The position numbers and the translations under genes are program-made. From Pandoraea sputorum (GTDB lineage Bacteria > Pseudomonadota > Gammaproteobacteria > Burkholderiales > Burkholderiaceae): 64,000 bases of DNA. Positions 9,057-17,613 of the stretch are shown in pieces. The first letter of the stretch is position 1, and each line of letters opens with the position of its first letter. The notes beneath the pieces were generated by a model. The model did no database searches and was not told the origin of the DNA. It worked only from the letters and a program-made list of their open reading frames with translations. The stretch is taken from contig NZ_CP010431.2 in the NCBI RefSeq assembly GCF_000814845.2, positions 5,394,001-5,458,000 of the forward strand, read 5' to 3'.

Positions 9057-9866
9057 TCAGACGAAGCGCACACCGATGGCGCCGAGCGGACCGTAATCCG
9101 CATGAAAGACGTCGCCCGCCGCGCAGGCCACCGGCCGCGTGAACGAGCCCGCCAGCACGATCTCGCCCGCCTGCAGCCCTTCGTCGAATGCGCCCAGCTT
9201 GTTGGCGAGCCATGCAATACCGTTGCCCGGATGGTTCAGCACGGCGGCACTCAACCCGGACTCTTCGATCACGCCGTTGCGATACAGCAGCGCGCCTGCC
9301 CAGCGCAGGTCGATGGCATCCGGCTTGACGGGACGGCCGCCGAGAATCACGGCGGCATTCGCCGCGTTGTCGGCAATCGTGTCGAAGACTTTGCGCGGCG
9401 CTTTGGTGTCGCGGTCGAACAGTTCGATACGACCGTCGATCAGTTCCAGCGCGGGTGTCACCCAGGCGGTGGCGTCGAGCACGTCGAACAGCGTCACGCC
9501 CGGGCCTTTGAGCGGCTTGGCGAGAATGAACGCCAGCTCCACTTCGAGACGCGGCACGATGAAGCGCGACGCCTCCAGCGTTGCGCCGTCGGCGACAAGC
9601 ATGTCGTCGAGCAGCGTGCCGTGATCGGGTTCGGTGATCTGGGCGGCGACCTGCATGGCACGCGACGTCAGCCCGATCTTGTGCCCGATCACGCGACGAC
9701 CCTCCGCGAACTTCAGCGCGAGCCACGCCTGCGAAATCGCATAACTGTCGGCAATCGTCATCTCGGGATAACGGCGGGAGAACTGCATTACGGGCGTGCG
9801 GCTACGCTCGGCTTCGTGCAGTTCGCGGGCAAGGGCCTGATGGGTCGAGGCGTCGAGCTTCGGCAT
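9057..9866 (-). CDS. hpaH: 2-oxo-hept-4-ene-1,7-dioate hydratase (HpaH)
   Basis: This 269-aa protein hydrates 2-oxohept-4-ene-1,7-dioate to the aldolase substrate. It shows the hydratase/4-oxalocrotonate-decarboxylase family features: [28 protein letters not shown], the metal-ligand motif [10 protein letters not shown] and [17 protein letters not shown] near the C-terminus. The length equals that of enteric HpaH (about 267 aa). It is the first gene of the operon; its start lies 64 bp from the shared regulatory element at 9931-9977, so the operon promoter should be between. Confidence 0.92.
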   Translation of the reverse strand: MPKLDASTHQALARELHEAERSRTPVMQFSRRYPEMTIADSYAISQAWLALKFAEGRRVIGHKIGLTSRAMQVAAQITEPDHGTLLDDMLVADGATLEASRFIVPRLEVELAFILAKPLKGPGVTLFDVLDATAWVTPALELIDGRIELFDRDTKAPRKVFDTIADNAANAAVILGGRPVKPDAIDLRWAGALLYRNGVIEESGLSAAVLNHPGNGIAWLANKLGAFDEGLQAGEIVLAGSFTRPVACAAGDVFHADYGPLGAIGVRFV

Positions 9867-9930
9867 CGCAGGGTCTCCGTTATCGGCATCGTTTTGAGTA
9901 GTCCCCTATTCTTGCGGCCCGGTGCACCAC

Positions 9931-9977
9931 GAACAATCAATCGATTTTGGGCGATTGATAAGCAAAACTGGATAATC
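9931..9977 (-). promoter_or_regulatory. 47-bp shared regulatory element, copy 2 (hpa-type operon)
   Basis: Read on the minus strand, towards hpaH, this matches 940-986 at 40 of 47 positions without gaps, with the same exact 16-bp core (9931-9946). Its distance to the hpaH start (64 bp) is close to the 73 bp seen for the aminotransferase. LysR control is inferred. Confidence 0.75.
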
Positions 9978-10213
9978 CGACGCCGCCGGAAACCCTATAT
10001 ACCGTGCGGTTGTAGCGCTGCAGCCACAGTCTCAACCGACCGTTGAAGCAAACATCGAGGTCGGCGTTTGCGATCGCTTCTTCCAGCTTCCCCCCGACAT
10101 TGCACGCCATCTCGGCGCAATGTCGCGCATTCCCCCGGGCTTTGGTTGTCGTGCGTGCTCCCGCGTAATCCTCCTCACCCGAATACCGAGAGACGTTTGG
10201 CGACACCCATCAA

Positions 10214-10239
10214 AAATGAGAGTGATTTGCATTTATAAT
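10214..10239 (+). promoter_or_regulatory. Fur-like box overlapping a -10 element (fecA-like gene)
   Basis: An imperfect inverted repeat (AAATG...CATTT, 10214-10234) containing TGAGAGTGATTTGCA matches the 7-1-7 Fur consensus at 10 of 14 defined positions. It adjoins a TATAAT -10 box (10234-10239). Iron repression of the downstream receptor is inferred. The rest of the 9978-10364 gap holds no convincing gene. Confidence 0.6.
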
Positions 10240-10364
10240 CCGCGTCGCTTTATTACAACGTATTACTCATAACGATTCGCACGCCGCAGATGTGCCTTGC
10301 CGTCACGCGCACATCCCTCAGCGGCCTCGCTCGCCACCGCCAGAAGTTACGAAGGTCTGCCAAG

Positions 10365-12548
10365 ATGAAGATGTCCGCAAGTCGCCGCACCGCCGCTGCT
10401 GCCGTTGCCGCCGTTGCTACTCCCGCGATCCATTCCGCCGTCATTCCTGCCCATCGCCGCCAACGCCTGCCCCGCGCGACCGCTTGCGCCGCCGCATTGC
10501 TGATGGCCACGTTGGGGGCCGCGCACGCGCAGCAAGCCACGTCGGCGGCCGAAGCCAAAGCCGACGTCGAGCTCGGTGCAGTGAACGTCTCCGGCGACTG
10601 GCTGGGCACCGGCCTCGACAACAGCGCGAAGACCTTCCCGGGTGCGCGCACGGTGGTGAAGAAGGAGCAGATCGAAGAGTCCGGCGCGACGAGCATCGGT
10701 GACGTCATGCGCCGCATTCCGGGTGTGCAGTCGAGCGACAACTCCGGCACTGCGGGCAGCGCCATCTCGCTGAACATCGGGGTCCGCGGCCTCACCGGCC
10801 GATACTCGCCACGCTCGACGGTACTGCTCGACGGCATTCCGATGGCTGTCGCGCCTTACGGCCAACCGCAGTTGTCTTTCGCCCCGGTGAGCCTGTTCAA
10901 CATCGAGAGCATCGACGTCGTGCGCAGCGGCGGTGCGGTTCGCTACGGCCCACAAAACGTGGGCGGCGTGATCAACTTCAAGACGCGTTCGATCCCGAAC
11001 ACACCGGGGCTGACCGCCGACGCGACCGTGCGCGAGAACATCTACACGACAGGTGGCGGCGCAAACACGCAGTACGGCGCGTTCCTCGGCACACAGATGG
11101 ACAACGGTCTCGGTCTGGCGTTGCTGTACTCGGGTATGGTCGGACGCGACTGGCGTAAGGGCAGCGACGAGCACGTGAACGACGTCGCACTCAAGTGGCG
11201 CTATGACATCACACCCAGCCAGCAGGTGTACGGCAAGCTCTCCTACTACGACGTGAAGTCGATGACGCCCGGTGGCCTGAGCGTCGCGCAGTTCAATGCC
11301 GATCCGTTCCAGAACACGCGTCCGAACGACTACTGGAGCGGCAATCGCACGGGGCTCGACTTCGGTTACCTGAACACGATCTCCGAGACGCAGGAATTCG
11401 AGATTCGCACGTTCTACAACTCGAGCTACCGTCAGAGCACACTCATTAACGCGACGGGCACGTCGACGACGCATCAGCCGCGCAATTACGAGACGTTCGG
11501 CATCGAGCCGCGCTTCACGCAGCGTCTGTTCTTCGGCCCGACCGCGCACGACGTGACCGTGGGTTATCGCTACATCCACGAGCGTGGCGACGACAACAGC
11601 TGGACGACGACGCTCGCCACTGGCAAGAACTCGGCTACGCAAACGTTCAACAACTACACCAGCGCGAACGCGTTCTACATCGACGACCGCATGGCGTGGG
11701 GCAACTGGCGCTTCACACCGGGTCTGCGTTACGAATTCATCAATTCGCAACGTGTCGACAACGCGTCGGGTGCGACCTTCCGTTCGGACAACAACAAGGC
11801 GCTGCCGTCGGTGAACCTGTCATATCTCGTGAACAGCGCGTGGACGGTGTTCGCAGACTACAGCACGTCGTTCGGCCCGGTGCAGAACACGCAGCTGAAC
11901 TCGATGTCGGCCACGAACCCGCTGGAACCGGAACTGGCGCGCACGTATGAAATCGGTACGCGCTGGACGGACAACCGCTGGAAGGCGGAACTGACGGCGT
12001 TCAAGATGAAGTTCGACAACCAGATTCTGCAAGTGCCCGGCTCAAACCCGGCCGTCTTCCAGAACATCGGGGCGACGGACCACGACGGCATCGAAACCGC
12101 CATCGACTACACGTTCGATCGCGACAGCGTGCTGCGCGGCCTGAACGTCTACGCCAACTTCACGTTCACGCGGGCGATTCAGAAGTCCGGCGCGACCTCG
12201 GGTCTGGACGTGCCGTTCTACTCGCGCTTCACCGACACCCTCGGCGCGCGCTACGCGATCGGCCAGTGGACGTTCAACGTCTCGACCACGCACCAAAGCT
12301 CGCAGTACTCGGATCTGGCGAATACCGAAGCCGAATCCGCCGACGGCAGCAACGGCAAGGTGCCGGGTTTCCGCGTGTGGAACCTGCAGGCGAGCTACAA
12401 GATCCCGTTCTACAAGAACGCCGACGTCACTGTGGGCCTGAACAACGTGTTCGACAAGCGCTTCTACACGCGCAACGTCGACGGCAACGCGGGCCGTATG
12501 GTCGGCGCACCGCGCATGGTTTATGTGCAAGGGCACTTCGGGTTCTAA
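10365..12548 (+). CDS. TonB-dependent ferric-chelate receptor, FecA-like
   Basis: This 727-aa outer-membrane receptor imports a ferric chelate using TonB energy. A long signal peptide ends at AHA-QQ (about residue 57). The plug follows almost directly (RTVVKKEQIEESGATSIGDVMRRIPGVQ) and contains the FecA-like run RSTVLLDGIPMAVAPYGQPQ and VRSGGAVRYGPQNVGGVINF. The barrel ends in a C-terminal Phe (GHFGF). It is recognisably similar to ferric citrate receptor FecA through plug and barrel, but the periplasmic signalling (STN) domain of E. coli FecA is absent, so it should not trigger a FecR/FecI cascade. I chose ATG 10365 over 10290 because the upstream 25 residues do not fit a signal peptide. A Fur-like box lies upstream and a terminator follows. 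Ferric citrate is a plausible but unproven ligand. Confidence 0.88.
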   Translation: MKMSASRRTAAAAVAAVATPAIHSAVIPAHRRQRLPRATACAAALLMATLGAAHAQQATSAAEAKADVELGAVNVSGDWLGTGLDNSAKTFPGARTVVKKEQIEESGATSIGDVMRRIPGVQSSDNSGTAGSAISLNIGVRGLTGRYSPRSTVLLDGIPMAVAPYGQPQLSFAPVSLFNIESIDVVRSGGAVRYGPQNVGGVINFKTRSIPNTPGLTADATVRENIYTTGGGANTQYGAFLGTQMDNGLGLALLYSGMVGRDWRKGSDEHVNDVALKWRYDITPSQQVYGKLSYYDVKSMTPGGLSVAQFNADPFQNTRPNDYWSGNRTGLDFGYLNTISETQEFEIRTFYNSSYRQSTLINATGTSTTHQPRNYETFGIEPRFTQRLFFGPTAHDVTVGYRYIHERGDDNSWTTTLATGKNSATQTFNNYTSANAFYIDDRMAWGNWRFTPGLRYEFINSQRVDNASGATFRSDNNKALPSVNLSYLVNSAWTVFADYSTSFGPVQNTQLNSMSATNPLEPELARTYEIGTRWTDNRWKAELTAFKMKFDNQILQVPGSNPAVFQNIGATDHDGIETAIDYTFDRDSVLRGLNVYANFTFTRAIQKSGATSGLDVPFYSRFTDTLGARYAIGQWTFNVSTTHQSSQYSDLANTEAESADGSNGKVPGFRVWNLQASYKIPFYKNADVTVGLNNVFDKRFYTRNVDGNAGRMVGAPRMVYVQGHFGF

Positions 12549-12570
12549 GCGACGCTCTGAGCGACTGAGC

Positions 12571-12607
12571 AAAGCCCCGCCCTCGATTCGACGGCGGGGC
12601 TTTTTCA
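12571..12607 (+). terminator. Rho-independent terminator after the FecA-like gene
   Basis: AAAGCCCCGCC and GGCGGGGCTTT pair around an 11-nt loop, followed by TTTTT. It overlaps the end of the convergent toxin-like gene and may stop both transcripts. Confidence 0.8.
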
Positions 12608-15600
12608 TTTAGACCACTTCGTCTTCTTGGTCTTTTTCGGCTCGTAGTCGAGGTCCTTCGGATCGTCGTAATCTTCGGATTCCTCGTCGTCCCAATCGTA
12701 GCCCCCACTATGTTGGACACCACGCATCGGGGTGTGCGCTTCGTCGTCATCGGTGTCCGATAACGTTTCCTCTTCCGACAGACTCTCGTGGATAGTTCGC
12801 TTGCGGTTGAGGCTTGTCGACTTCGGTTTTGGTTTTGGTTTTGGTTTTGGTTTTGGCGTCGGTGTTTGCTTTGGTGTTCGCTTCGGTATCGGCGTTATCG
12901 TCGTTGTCGTTTGCTTCGGCGTTGGATTCGGCTTCAGTTCTTTCTGAATCTCGCGCGATATCGCAATTGTCAGACGACGTTTCAGCGCAATCGCGGCGGC
13001 ATAGCGTTCTGGCTTGGTCGATGGCTCGACGTGTCCCCGCTTCTTCTTTTTTCTGCTCTCCCGGCGCTCGGCTTCCTGGCGCTCGTAATAGGCTTGCACG
13101 AATTCCGCCATCTCCTGACCAAACTGCGGCTGCAACCACGAGGGGAGATGTAACGCCAACGCAAGCAGCTCCTCTTCGACCCACATGTCTGCGTCATCGA
13201 CGTCGGACTTGGAGATCAGAGCCTTTTCCTCCGCATCGACCTCCTGAAGCCGCTCAGCCATGTTCCCGCCCGCCAGACTGCCAATGAAGTCGTAAGCGCT
13301 ATCCATGTCCGTCAGGGGCACGGTGCTCGGAGACCGCTTGCCTTGCGTCTCCGTCCCCGGCCGATAGTCGGCGAACTGGTTTTCCCAATCCGTGGGCGAC
13401 GTGGTCTGGTCCTTGTCCTGATCGAACAAGCGCAACGGCTTGTCGCCGTATCCTGCCCGACGAAGGATCAGATAGGCATACGCGCGGCTCACGCGTCCGT
13501 TGGCGTCGTGGAGCGGATGCAGCACACTGATCTGCTGCTGAACACGTGCTGCCAGCTTCGCAATCCGGATTTCCTTTTCCGTGCCCGAGCCGACGTTTCG
13601 GCGTCCCTTCGATTTCGGGGCGAGAATCTTGTCGAATTCCTGCTTGCTTCGCGCAAGCAGCTCACCGAGCCCCGACACCTTGTCATCCTGCCGGTAACTC
13701 ACATTGAACAAGCCTTTGTTGGCTTGTTCTGTGGCTTCCGTCACCGAGAGACCGTGCGCTTTCAGGTTCTCCTGCTCCTGAGGCGTCAGATTCACCGGCG
13801 CGCCCCAGAATGACGGCTCGTCGTCCTCTGCGATGAACTCGACGCCACTGCTCGTCTTGCCGGATAAGCGCGCGGCCACCGTGCGGAATCCGTCCACCGA
13901 CCAGATGTCGATGCCATTGTCGGTAATGACGTCATGCCAAGCTTGCGCGGTCTTCTTCCCATAAGGAAATGCGAAGCTGGCGTCGCGCTGCCCCTCCACG
14001 GTGCCGCCGGTGCTGTTGGAAATGAACCACGACTGCGTACGCTGGTCGATGCCCGTATCGCCTAGTTGAGTCAGCCACCGGTCATTTCTGTTGATCAGCG
14101 CATCCTGACTCCGCTTGACAGCATCGATCTGCGACGTTGACTCCCCCTGTTCGACCATGGTGACGAGCCGCGTCGCGCCCGCACCGAAATTGCCTTGCTC
14201 GATGGTCAGGACTTTGAACGTCGCACTGGCCCGGAAGACGACCTCGCGTTGCCCATGCCCGATATCCGGGGCAACGGGGCTGATCGGTATTCCGTTCATT
14301 CCCTTGGCATAGATGCGGTAGCGATCGATCTGACCGCCTTTCTTCGTCATGCCACTCTTTGAAAACGCGACCGTCCCGCCCGCAGATTCGCTCGCGCTCA
14401 ACGGCGTGCCCTGACTGAACAGATGACCGGGTGCGAGCGAGTCGTTTCTCGGGTAGGCGGCGTACAAGGTGCCCTCGATCGGCGCAATCCGTGCGAGCGT
14501 CGAATCCAGCAACGCGATATCGTCACCTGCGTGTTTCGGCGTTTGGCTCTTGGTCGCGATGCGGTCGTCCATGCCCGCGTTGTTCTTCTGCACCCCCGTC
14601 GCAGGCGAAGCCCACTTGGTCAGCATGTCCAGCGCATTCTTATCCTCCTTCGGGTCAAGATGTCTGTACACCTGTTCTCTTCGCTGACGCAGGAAGGGAT
14701 GATCTTCGATCAGCGCCTTGTTCTTGGTCCAGTCGATGGACGACACCTGACTGAAGTTACGCGGCTTGTAAGTGTCGGACTCAAGCCCCTTTCCGCTTCG
14801 GATATCGACGATCTTCTGAACGTATGCGCCGTGATCCGCGAACCCCGCTTCCGCACCCACGGCGCGGGCGTCGCCCCGCAAGGCGGCGAGATGACTGTAA
14901 AGCGCGATGACGTAGTCGTTGCCCTTATCCGGCGCCTCGCTGAGCAGCCATTTCAGCTCGTCCATCAATACGCCGGGCTTGCTCCTATTCTCCAGCAGCG
15001 TCTCTTTCTGATAAAGCTCGAGGTTGTCCCACGTCGTGAAATCGACGGCCGGCAAGCGCTCCTCGAACTTGCCCGGCTTCTCGGGGTTCCACGGCTGGCG
15101 CGCCTCGTCGGACTCCTCTCTGGCGTAAGGAAAGATCGTGTTGGCATGCTTTCCGATTGCAGTTCGATGTTTGGGGGCATCGAAGCGTGACGTCATCGGA
15201 ATGGCGCTCGCAGCCTTATCGAGAAGGTTTGCGTCATCTTCGGGGTATTGGGGAAGCGAAGTGGAAGCTTTGGCGCCGCGGCGTTTCGGCGTCGATACAG
15301 GCGTTGATGCCGACGTGGTTGGTGGCTGGAACGGTGCCAGCTTTGCCCAGGCCATCTCGATGTTGTCGGGCAGCGTGATGTGTTCCGTGGAGGCTTCGGC
15401 AGCGATCCACGTCCGCCGAATCTCGTCGAACGACAGATGACTGACGTGCATGAGCTTCGTCAGATACGCGTCTTTGGTGTACTGCCGCTCGACGTCGGCC
15501 GAGAAATCGATGACGCGCTGGATAGGGGCCGATGACGACGGCGTTGCGGTGCGCGGCGGCGGTGACGCCAGCGCTTGCTGCTGGGCCACCGCGCGGGTGC

Positions 15601-15769
15601 GCGGACTGGCGTCGATGGTGGTACGCATTTGCGCGTGAGCGCGACTGATCGGGCGATTATCGACGAGCGCGAGCGTGGAGGCGGATGCGGCCGATGCATC
15701 ACCGACGAGCGGCACGCCCTCCTCGCGCGCAGTCACCGCTGGCCTTCGTGCCTTCGCCCCCTCGCTCAT
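12605..15769 (-). CDS. Large multidomain toxin-like protein: DNRP/PIQR leader, ART-like region, Fic motif
   Basis: This 1054-aa protein has no close match that I recognise as a whole. Residues 37-85 (DNRP...PIQR, with SP and AQQQA spacing) resemble the leader seen on many eCIS-associated and polymorphic-toxin cargo proteins. Around 430-520 lies an ADP-ribosyltransferase-like layout: TLYAAYPR, a serine-rich strand (PLSASES) and GQREVVFRAS, a Q-x-E candidate near 506-508. A Fic motif HPLHDANGRVSR is near 750-761 and fits HxFx(D/E)xNGRxxR with Leu for Phe; Fic enzymes usually AMPylate target hydroxyls. A basic KKKKRGH stretch, a (PK)n hexanucleotide repeat near 976 and an acidic/lysine C-terminus follow. 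No signal peptide, immunity gene or secretion gene lies nearby; flanks are a convergent receptor gene and manC. ART activity is less certain than Fic. Confidence 0.8.
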   Translation of the reverse strand: MSEGAKARRPAVTAREEGVPLVGDASAASASTLALVDNRPISRAHAQMRTTIDASPRTRAVAQQQALASPPPRTATPSSSAPIQRVIDFSADVERQYTKDAYLTKLMHVSHLSFDEIRRTWIAAEASTEHITLPDNIEMAWAKLAPFQPPTTSASTPVSTPKRRGAKASTSLPQYPEDDANLLDKAASAIPMTSRFDAPKHRTAIGKHANTIFPYAREESDEARQPWNPEKPGKFEERLPAVDFTTWDNLELYQKETLLENRSKPGVLMDELKWLLSEAPDKGNDYVIALYSHLAALRGDARAVGAEAGFADHGAYVQKIVDIRSGKGLESDTYKPRNFSQVSSIDWTKNKALIEDHPFLRQRREQVYRHLDPKEDKNALDMLTKWASPATGVQKNNAGMDDRIATKSQTPKHAGDDIALLDSTLARIAPIEGTLYAAYPRNDSLAPGHLFSQGTPLSASESAGGTVAFSKSGMTKKGGQIDRYRIYAKGMNGIPISPVAPDIGHGQREVVFRASATFKVLTIEQGNFGAGATRLVTMVEQGESTSQIDAVKRSQDALINRNDRWLTQLGDTGIDQRTQSWFISNSTGGTVEGQRDASFAFPYGKKTAQAWHDVITDNGIDIWSVDGFRTVAARLSGKTSSGVEFIAEDDEPSFWGAPVNLTPQEQENLKAHGLSVTEATEQANKGLFNVSYRQDDKVSGLGELLARSKQEFDKILAPKSKGRRNVGSGTEKEIRIAKLAARVQQQISVLHPLHDANGRVSRAYAYLILRRAGYGDKPLRLFDQDKDQTTSPTDWENQFADYRPGTETQGKRSPSTVPLTDMDSAYDFIGSLAGGNMAERLQEVDAEEKALISKSDVDDADMWVEEELLALALHLPSWLQPQFGQEMAEFVQAYYERQEAERRESRKKKKRGHVEPSTKPERYAAAIALKRRLTIAISREIQKELKPNPTPKQTTTTITPIPKRTPKQTPTPKPKPKPKPKPKSTSLNRKRTIHESLSEEETLSDTDDDEAHTPMRGVQHSGGYDWDDEESEDYDDPKDLDYEPKKTKKTKWSK
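12826..12855. repeat. Hexanucleotide repeat (GGTTTT)n inside the toxin-like gene
   Basis: About five consecutive copies of GGTTTT encode an alternating Pro-Lys tract on the minus strand. The six-base unit keeps the frame, so copy-number change would alter the linker length without truncating the protein. Confidence 0.85.
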
Positions 15770-15885
15770 CGCTGCCCCGTGTCATTCGTGATTTTGTCGA
15801 ACAACGTCTTTTGTGCTGCGCGTGCCCTGGTCGTGCGGCTCGCCCCTTCATCGGGGCGAGCGGGACTGCTCGGTGCTTGTCAGTC

Positions 15886-15945
15886 GCTTCCTGTGTCCTT
15901 CTGTGTGCTTCCTACGTGCTTCCTGCGTGCTTCCTGAGTACTTAC
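15886..15945. repeat. Degenerate 11-bp tandem repeat downstream of manC
   Basis: Units close to CTTCCTRCGTG repeat about five times and run into the manC stop codon. The 15770-15941 gap otherwise holds only a short GCCCCTTCATCGGGGC hairpin; I see no gene or clear terminator in it. Confidence 0.65.
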
Positions 15946-17366
15946 TTCGTGCGGCCGTAGTCGTCCTGGAAGCGGACGATATCGTCTTCGCCCAGATACG
16001 CGCCGGACTGCACCTCGATCAGTTCGAGCGGCACGCGGCCGGGGTTCTCCAGACGGTGCGTCGTGCCCAGCGGAATGTACGTCGACTGGTTCTCGGTCAG
16101 CAGCGTCGTCGTGTCGCCGTTCACCACGCGCGCGGTGCCCTTCACCACAATCCAGTGCTCCGACCGGTGGAAGTGCATCTGCAAACTCAGCGAGGCGCCC
16201 GGCTTCACCACAATCTTCTTCACCTGGAAGCGGTCGCCCACACAGATGCCTTCGTAGTCGCCCCACGGGCGGAACACGCGCTGATGGAACACCGACTCCG
16301 AGCGGCCTTCGGCGATCAGCGTCTCGACCACACGCTTGACGTCCTGCACGTGATCCTTCGAAGTGACCAGCACGACGTCCGGCGTTTCCACGATCACGAG
16401 ATTCTCGACACCGATGGCCGCGACCATTCGGCTCTCGCCACGCACATAGCTGTTCTTCACGCCGTGCGTCACCACGTCGCCGATCAGGCTATTGCCGTTC
16501 TCGTCACGCTCGGCAATCTCCGCGACTGCCGACCACGAACCGATGTCGTTCCATCCCAGACCGTCGGCATCCACCACGGCGGCGCGCTGCGCCTTCTCCA
16601 TGACGGCGTAGTCGATGGAGTCCGACGGGCAGGCTTCGAGACTCGCCTTGTCCAGACGGAAGAAGTCGATATCAACCGCGCCGTGCTCCACCGCCGCTTT
16701 CACTTGCTTGAGCATCGCCGGGGCGAGACGTTCGAGTTCGTCGAGATACGCCGACGCCTTGAACATGAACATGCCGCTGTTCCAGTAGCAGTTGCCAGCG
16801 GCGATGAGGGCTGCGGCCTTCTCGGCGTCCGGCTTCTCGACGAACTGGTCGATGCGGAAACCGCTCGCGCACACTTGCGTGGCGACGCCGCGGCGAATGT
16901 AGCCGTAACCGGTATGGGGAGACGTCGGCGGAATGCCGAAGGTGACCAAATAGCCGTCGTCGGCGAGCGTCTTGGCCGCACGCACCGCTTCGAGGAACTT
17001 GGCCTCGTTGGCGATGGCGTGATCGGAGGGCAGCACGAGCAGCGTGGCGTCGGCGTCCTGGCGCAGGGCCACCAGCGCCGCCGCCGCGACCGCCGGTGCG
17101 GTGTTGCGTGCCACGGGTTCGAGCACGATGGCGCCCGGCGTCGTGTCAATCGCGCGCAGCTGCTCGGCCACGAGGAATCGCTGTTCGTTATTGGAGATGA
17201 TCAACGGTGCGGCCACACCGTCGAGCGCGCCAACGCGCTTGACCGTCTGCTGGAGCAACGTGTCCGAACCGGCGAGCGCGAGATACTGCTTTGGATAGCT
17301 GGCTCGCGACAAAGGCCACAAACGTGTACCACTACCGCCGCACAGAATTACAGGAGTTATCGCCAT
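15942..17366 (-). CDS. manC: Mannose-1-phosphate guanylyltransferase / mannose-6-phosphate isomerase
   Basis: This 474-aa bifunctional enzyme makes GDP-mannose for capsule, O-antigen or exopolysaccharide. The N-terminal nucleotidyltransferase has the pyrophosphorylase signature CGGSGTRLWPLSR (residues 9-21) and the FVEKPD motif. The C-terminal cupin-type isomerase domain has MHFHRSEHWIVVKGTARV and ends near GAYLGEDDIVRFQDDYGR. The length equals that of AlgA/ManC/CpsB proteins. No other polysaccharide gene adjoins it: rpoC lies upstream on the same strand, separated by a terminator, and the toxin-like gene lies downstream. Confidence 0.94.
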   Translation of the reverse strand: MAITPVILCGGSGTRLWPLSRASYPKQYLALAGSDTLLQQTVKRVGALDGVAAPLIISNNEQRFLVAEQLRAIDTTPGAIVLEPVARNTAPAVAAAALVALRQDADATLLVLPSDHAIANEAKFLEAVRAAKTLADDGYLVTFGIPPTSPHTGYGYIRRGVATQVCASGFRIDQFVEKPDAEKAAALIAAGNCYWNSGMFMFKASAYLDELERLAPAMLKQVKAAVEHGAVDIDFFRLDKASLEACPSDSIDYAVMEKAQRAAVVDADGLGWNDIGSWSAVAEIAERDENGNSLIGDVVTHGVKNSYVRGESRMVAAIGVENLVIVETPDVVLVTSKDHVQDVKRVVETLIAEGRSESVFHQRVFRPWGDYEGICVGDRFQVKKIVVKPGASLSLQMHFHRSEHWIVVKGTARVVNGDTTTLLTENQSTYIPLGTTHRLENPGRVPLELIEVQSGAYLGEDDIVRFQDDYGRTK

Positions 17367-17508
17367 ATTCCGGTTCGTAGAAAGTTACGCCACACCGCTT
17401 AGGGAAGCGAAAATTATATCGTCATTTCAAACACTTAAAACGACATTGCGATGACGGAAGTTGCCGTCGGATTGGCGTTGGGGCCACGTTTTACCGTCGT
17501 GCAAAAGA

Positions 17509-17538
17509 AAAGCGGCACCCCGCAAAGGGTGCCGCTTT
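17509..17538 (-). terminator. Rho-independent terminator of the rpoBC operon
   Basis: A perfect 12-bp stem (AAAGCGGCACCC/GGGTGCCGCTTT) with a 6-nt loop is followed on the minus strand by TTCTTTTGC. It lies 76 bp after the rpoC stop. Confidence 0.9.
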
Positions 17539-17613
17539 CGTACAACAGTACAGCGATACAGCGTCGTGCCGAACCGGCGGTGCCGGCTTGCGCCAGCGCC
17601 GCCTGCGTCCGGC

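Noticed and set aside
9937..10206. 89-codon minus-strand frame upstream of hpaH
   Set aside because: It overlaps the conserved regulatory element, has no recognisable motif and no convincing RBS.
10347..11750. 467-codon minus-strand frame opposite the FecA-like gene
   Set aside because: Composition is typical of an antisense shadow (Arg/Val/His-rich) and the plus strand encodes a clear receptor.
12826..12855. Phase-variation tract in the toxin-like gene
   Set aside because: The repeat unit is six bases, so slippage would not shift the frame.
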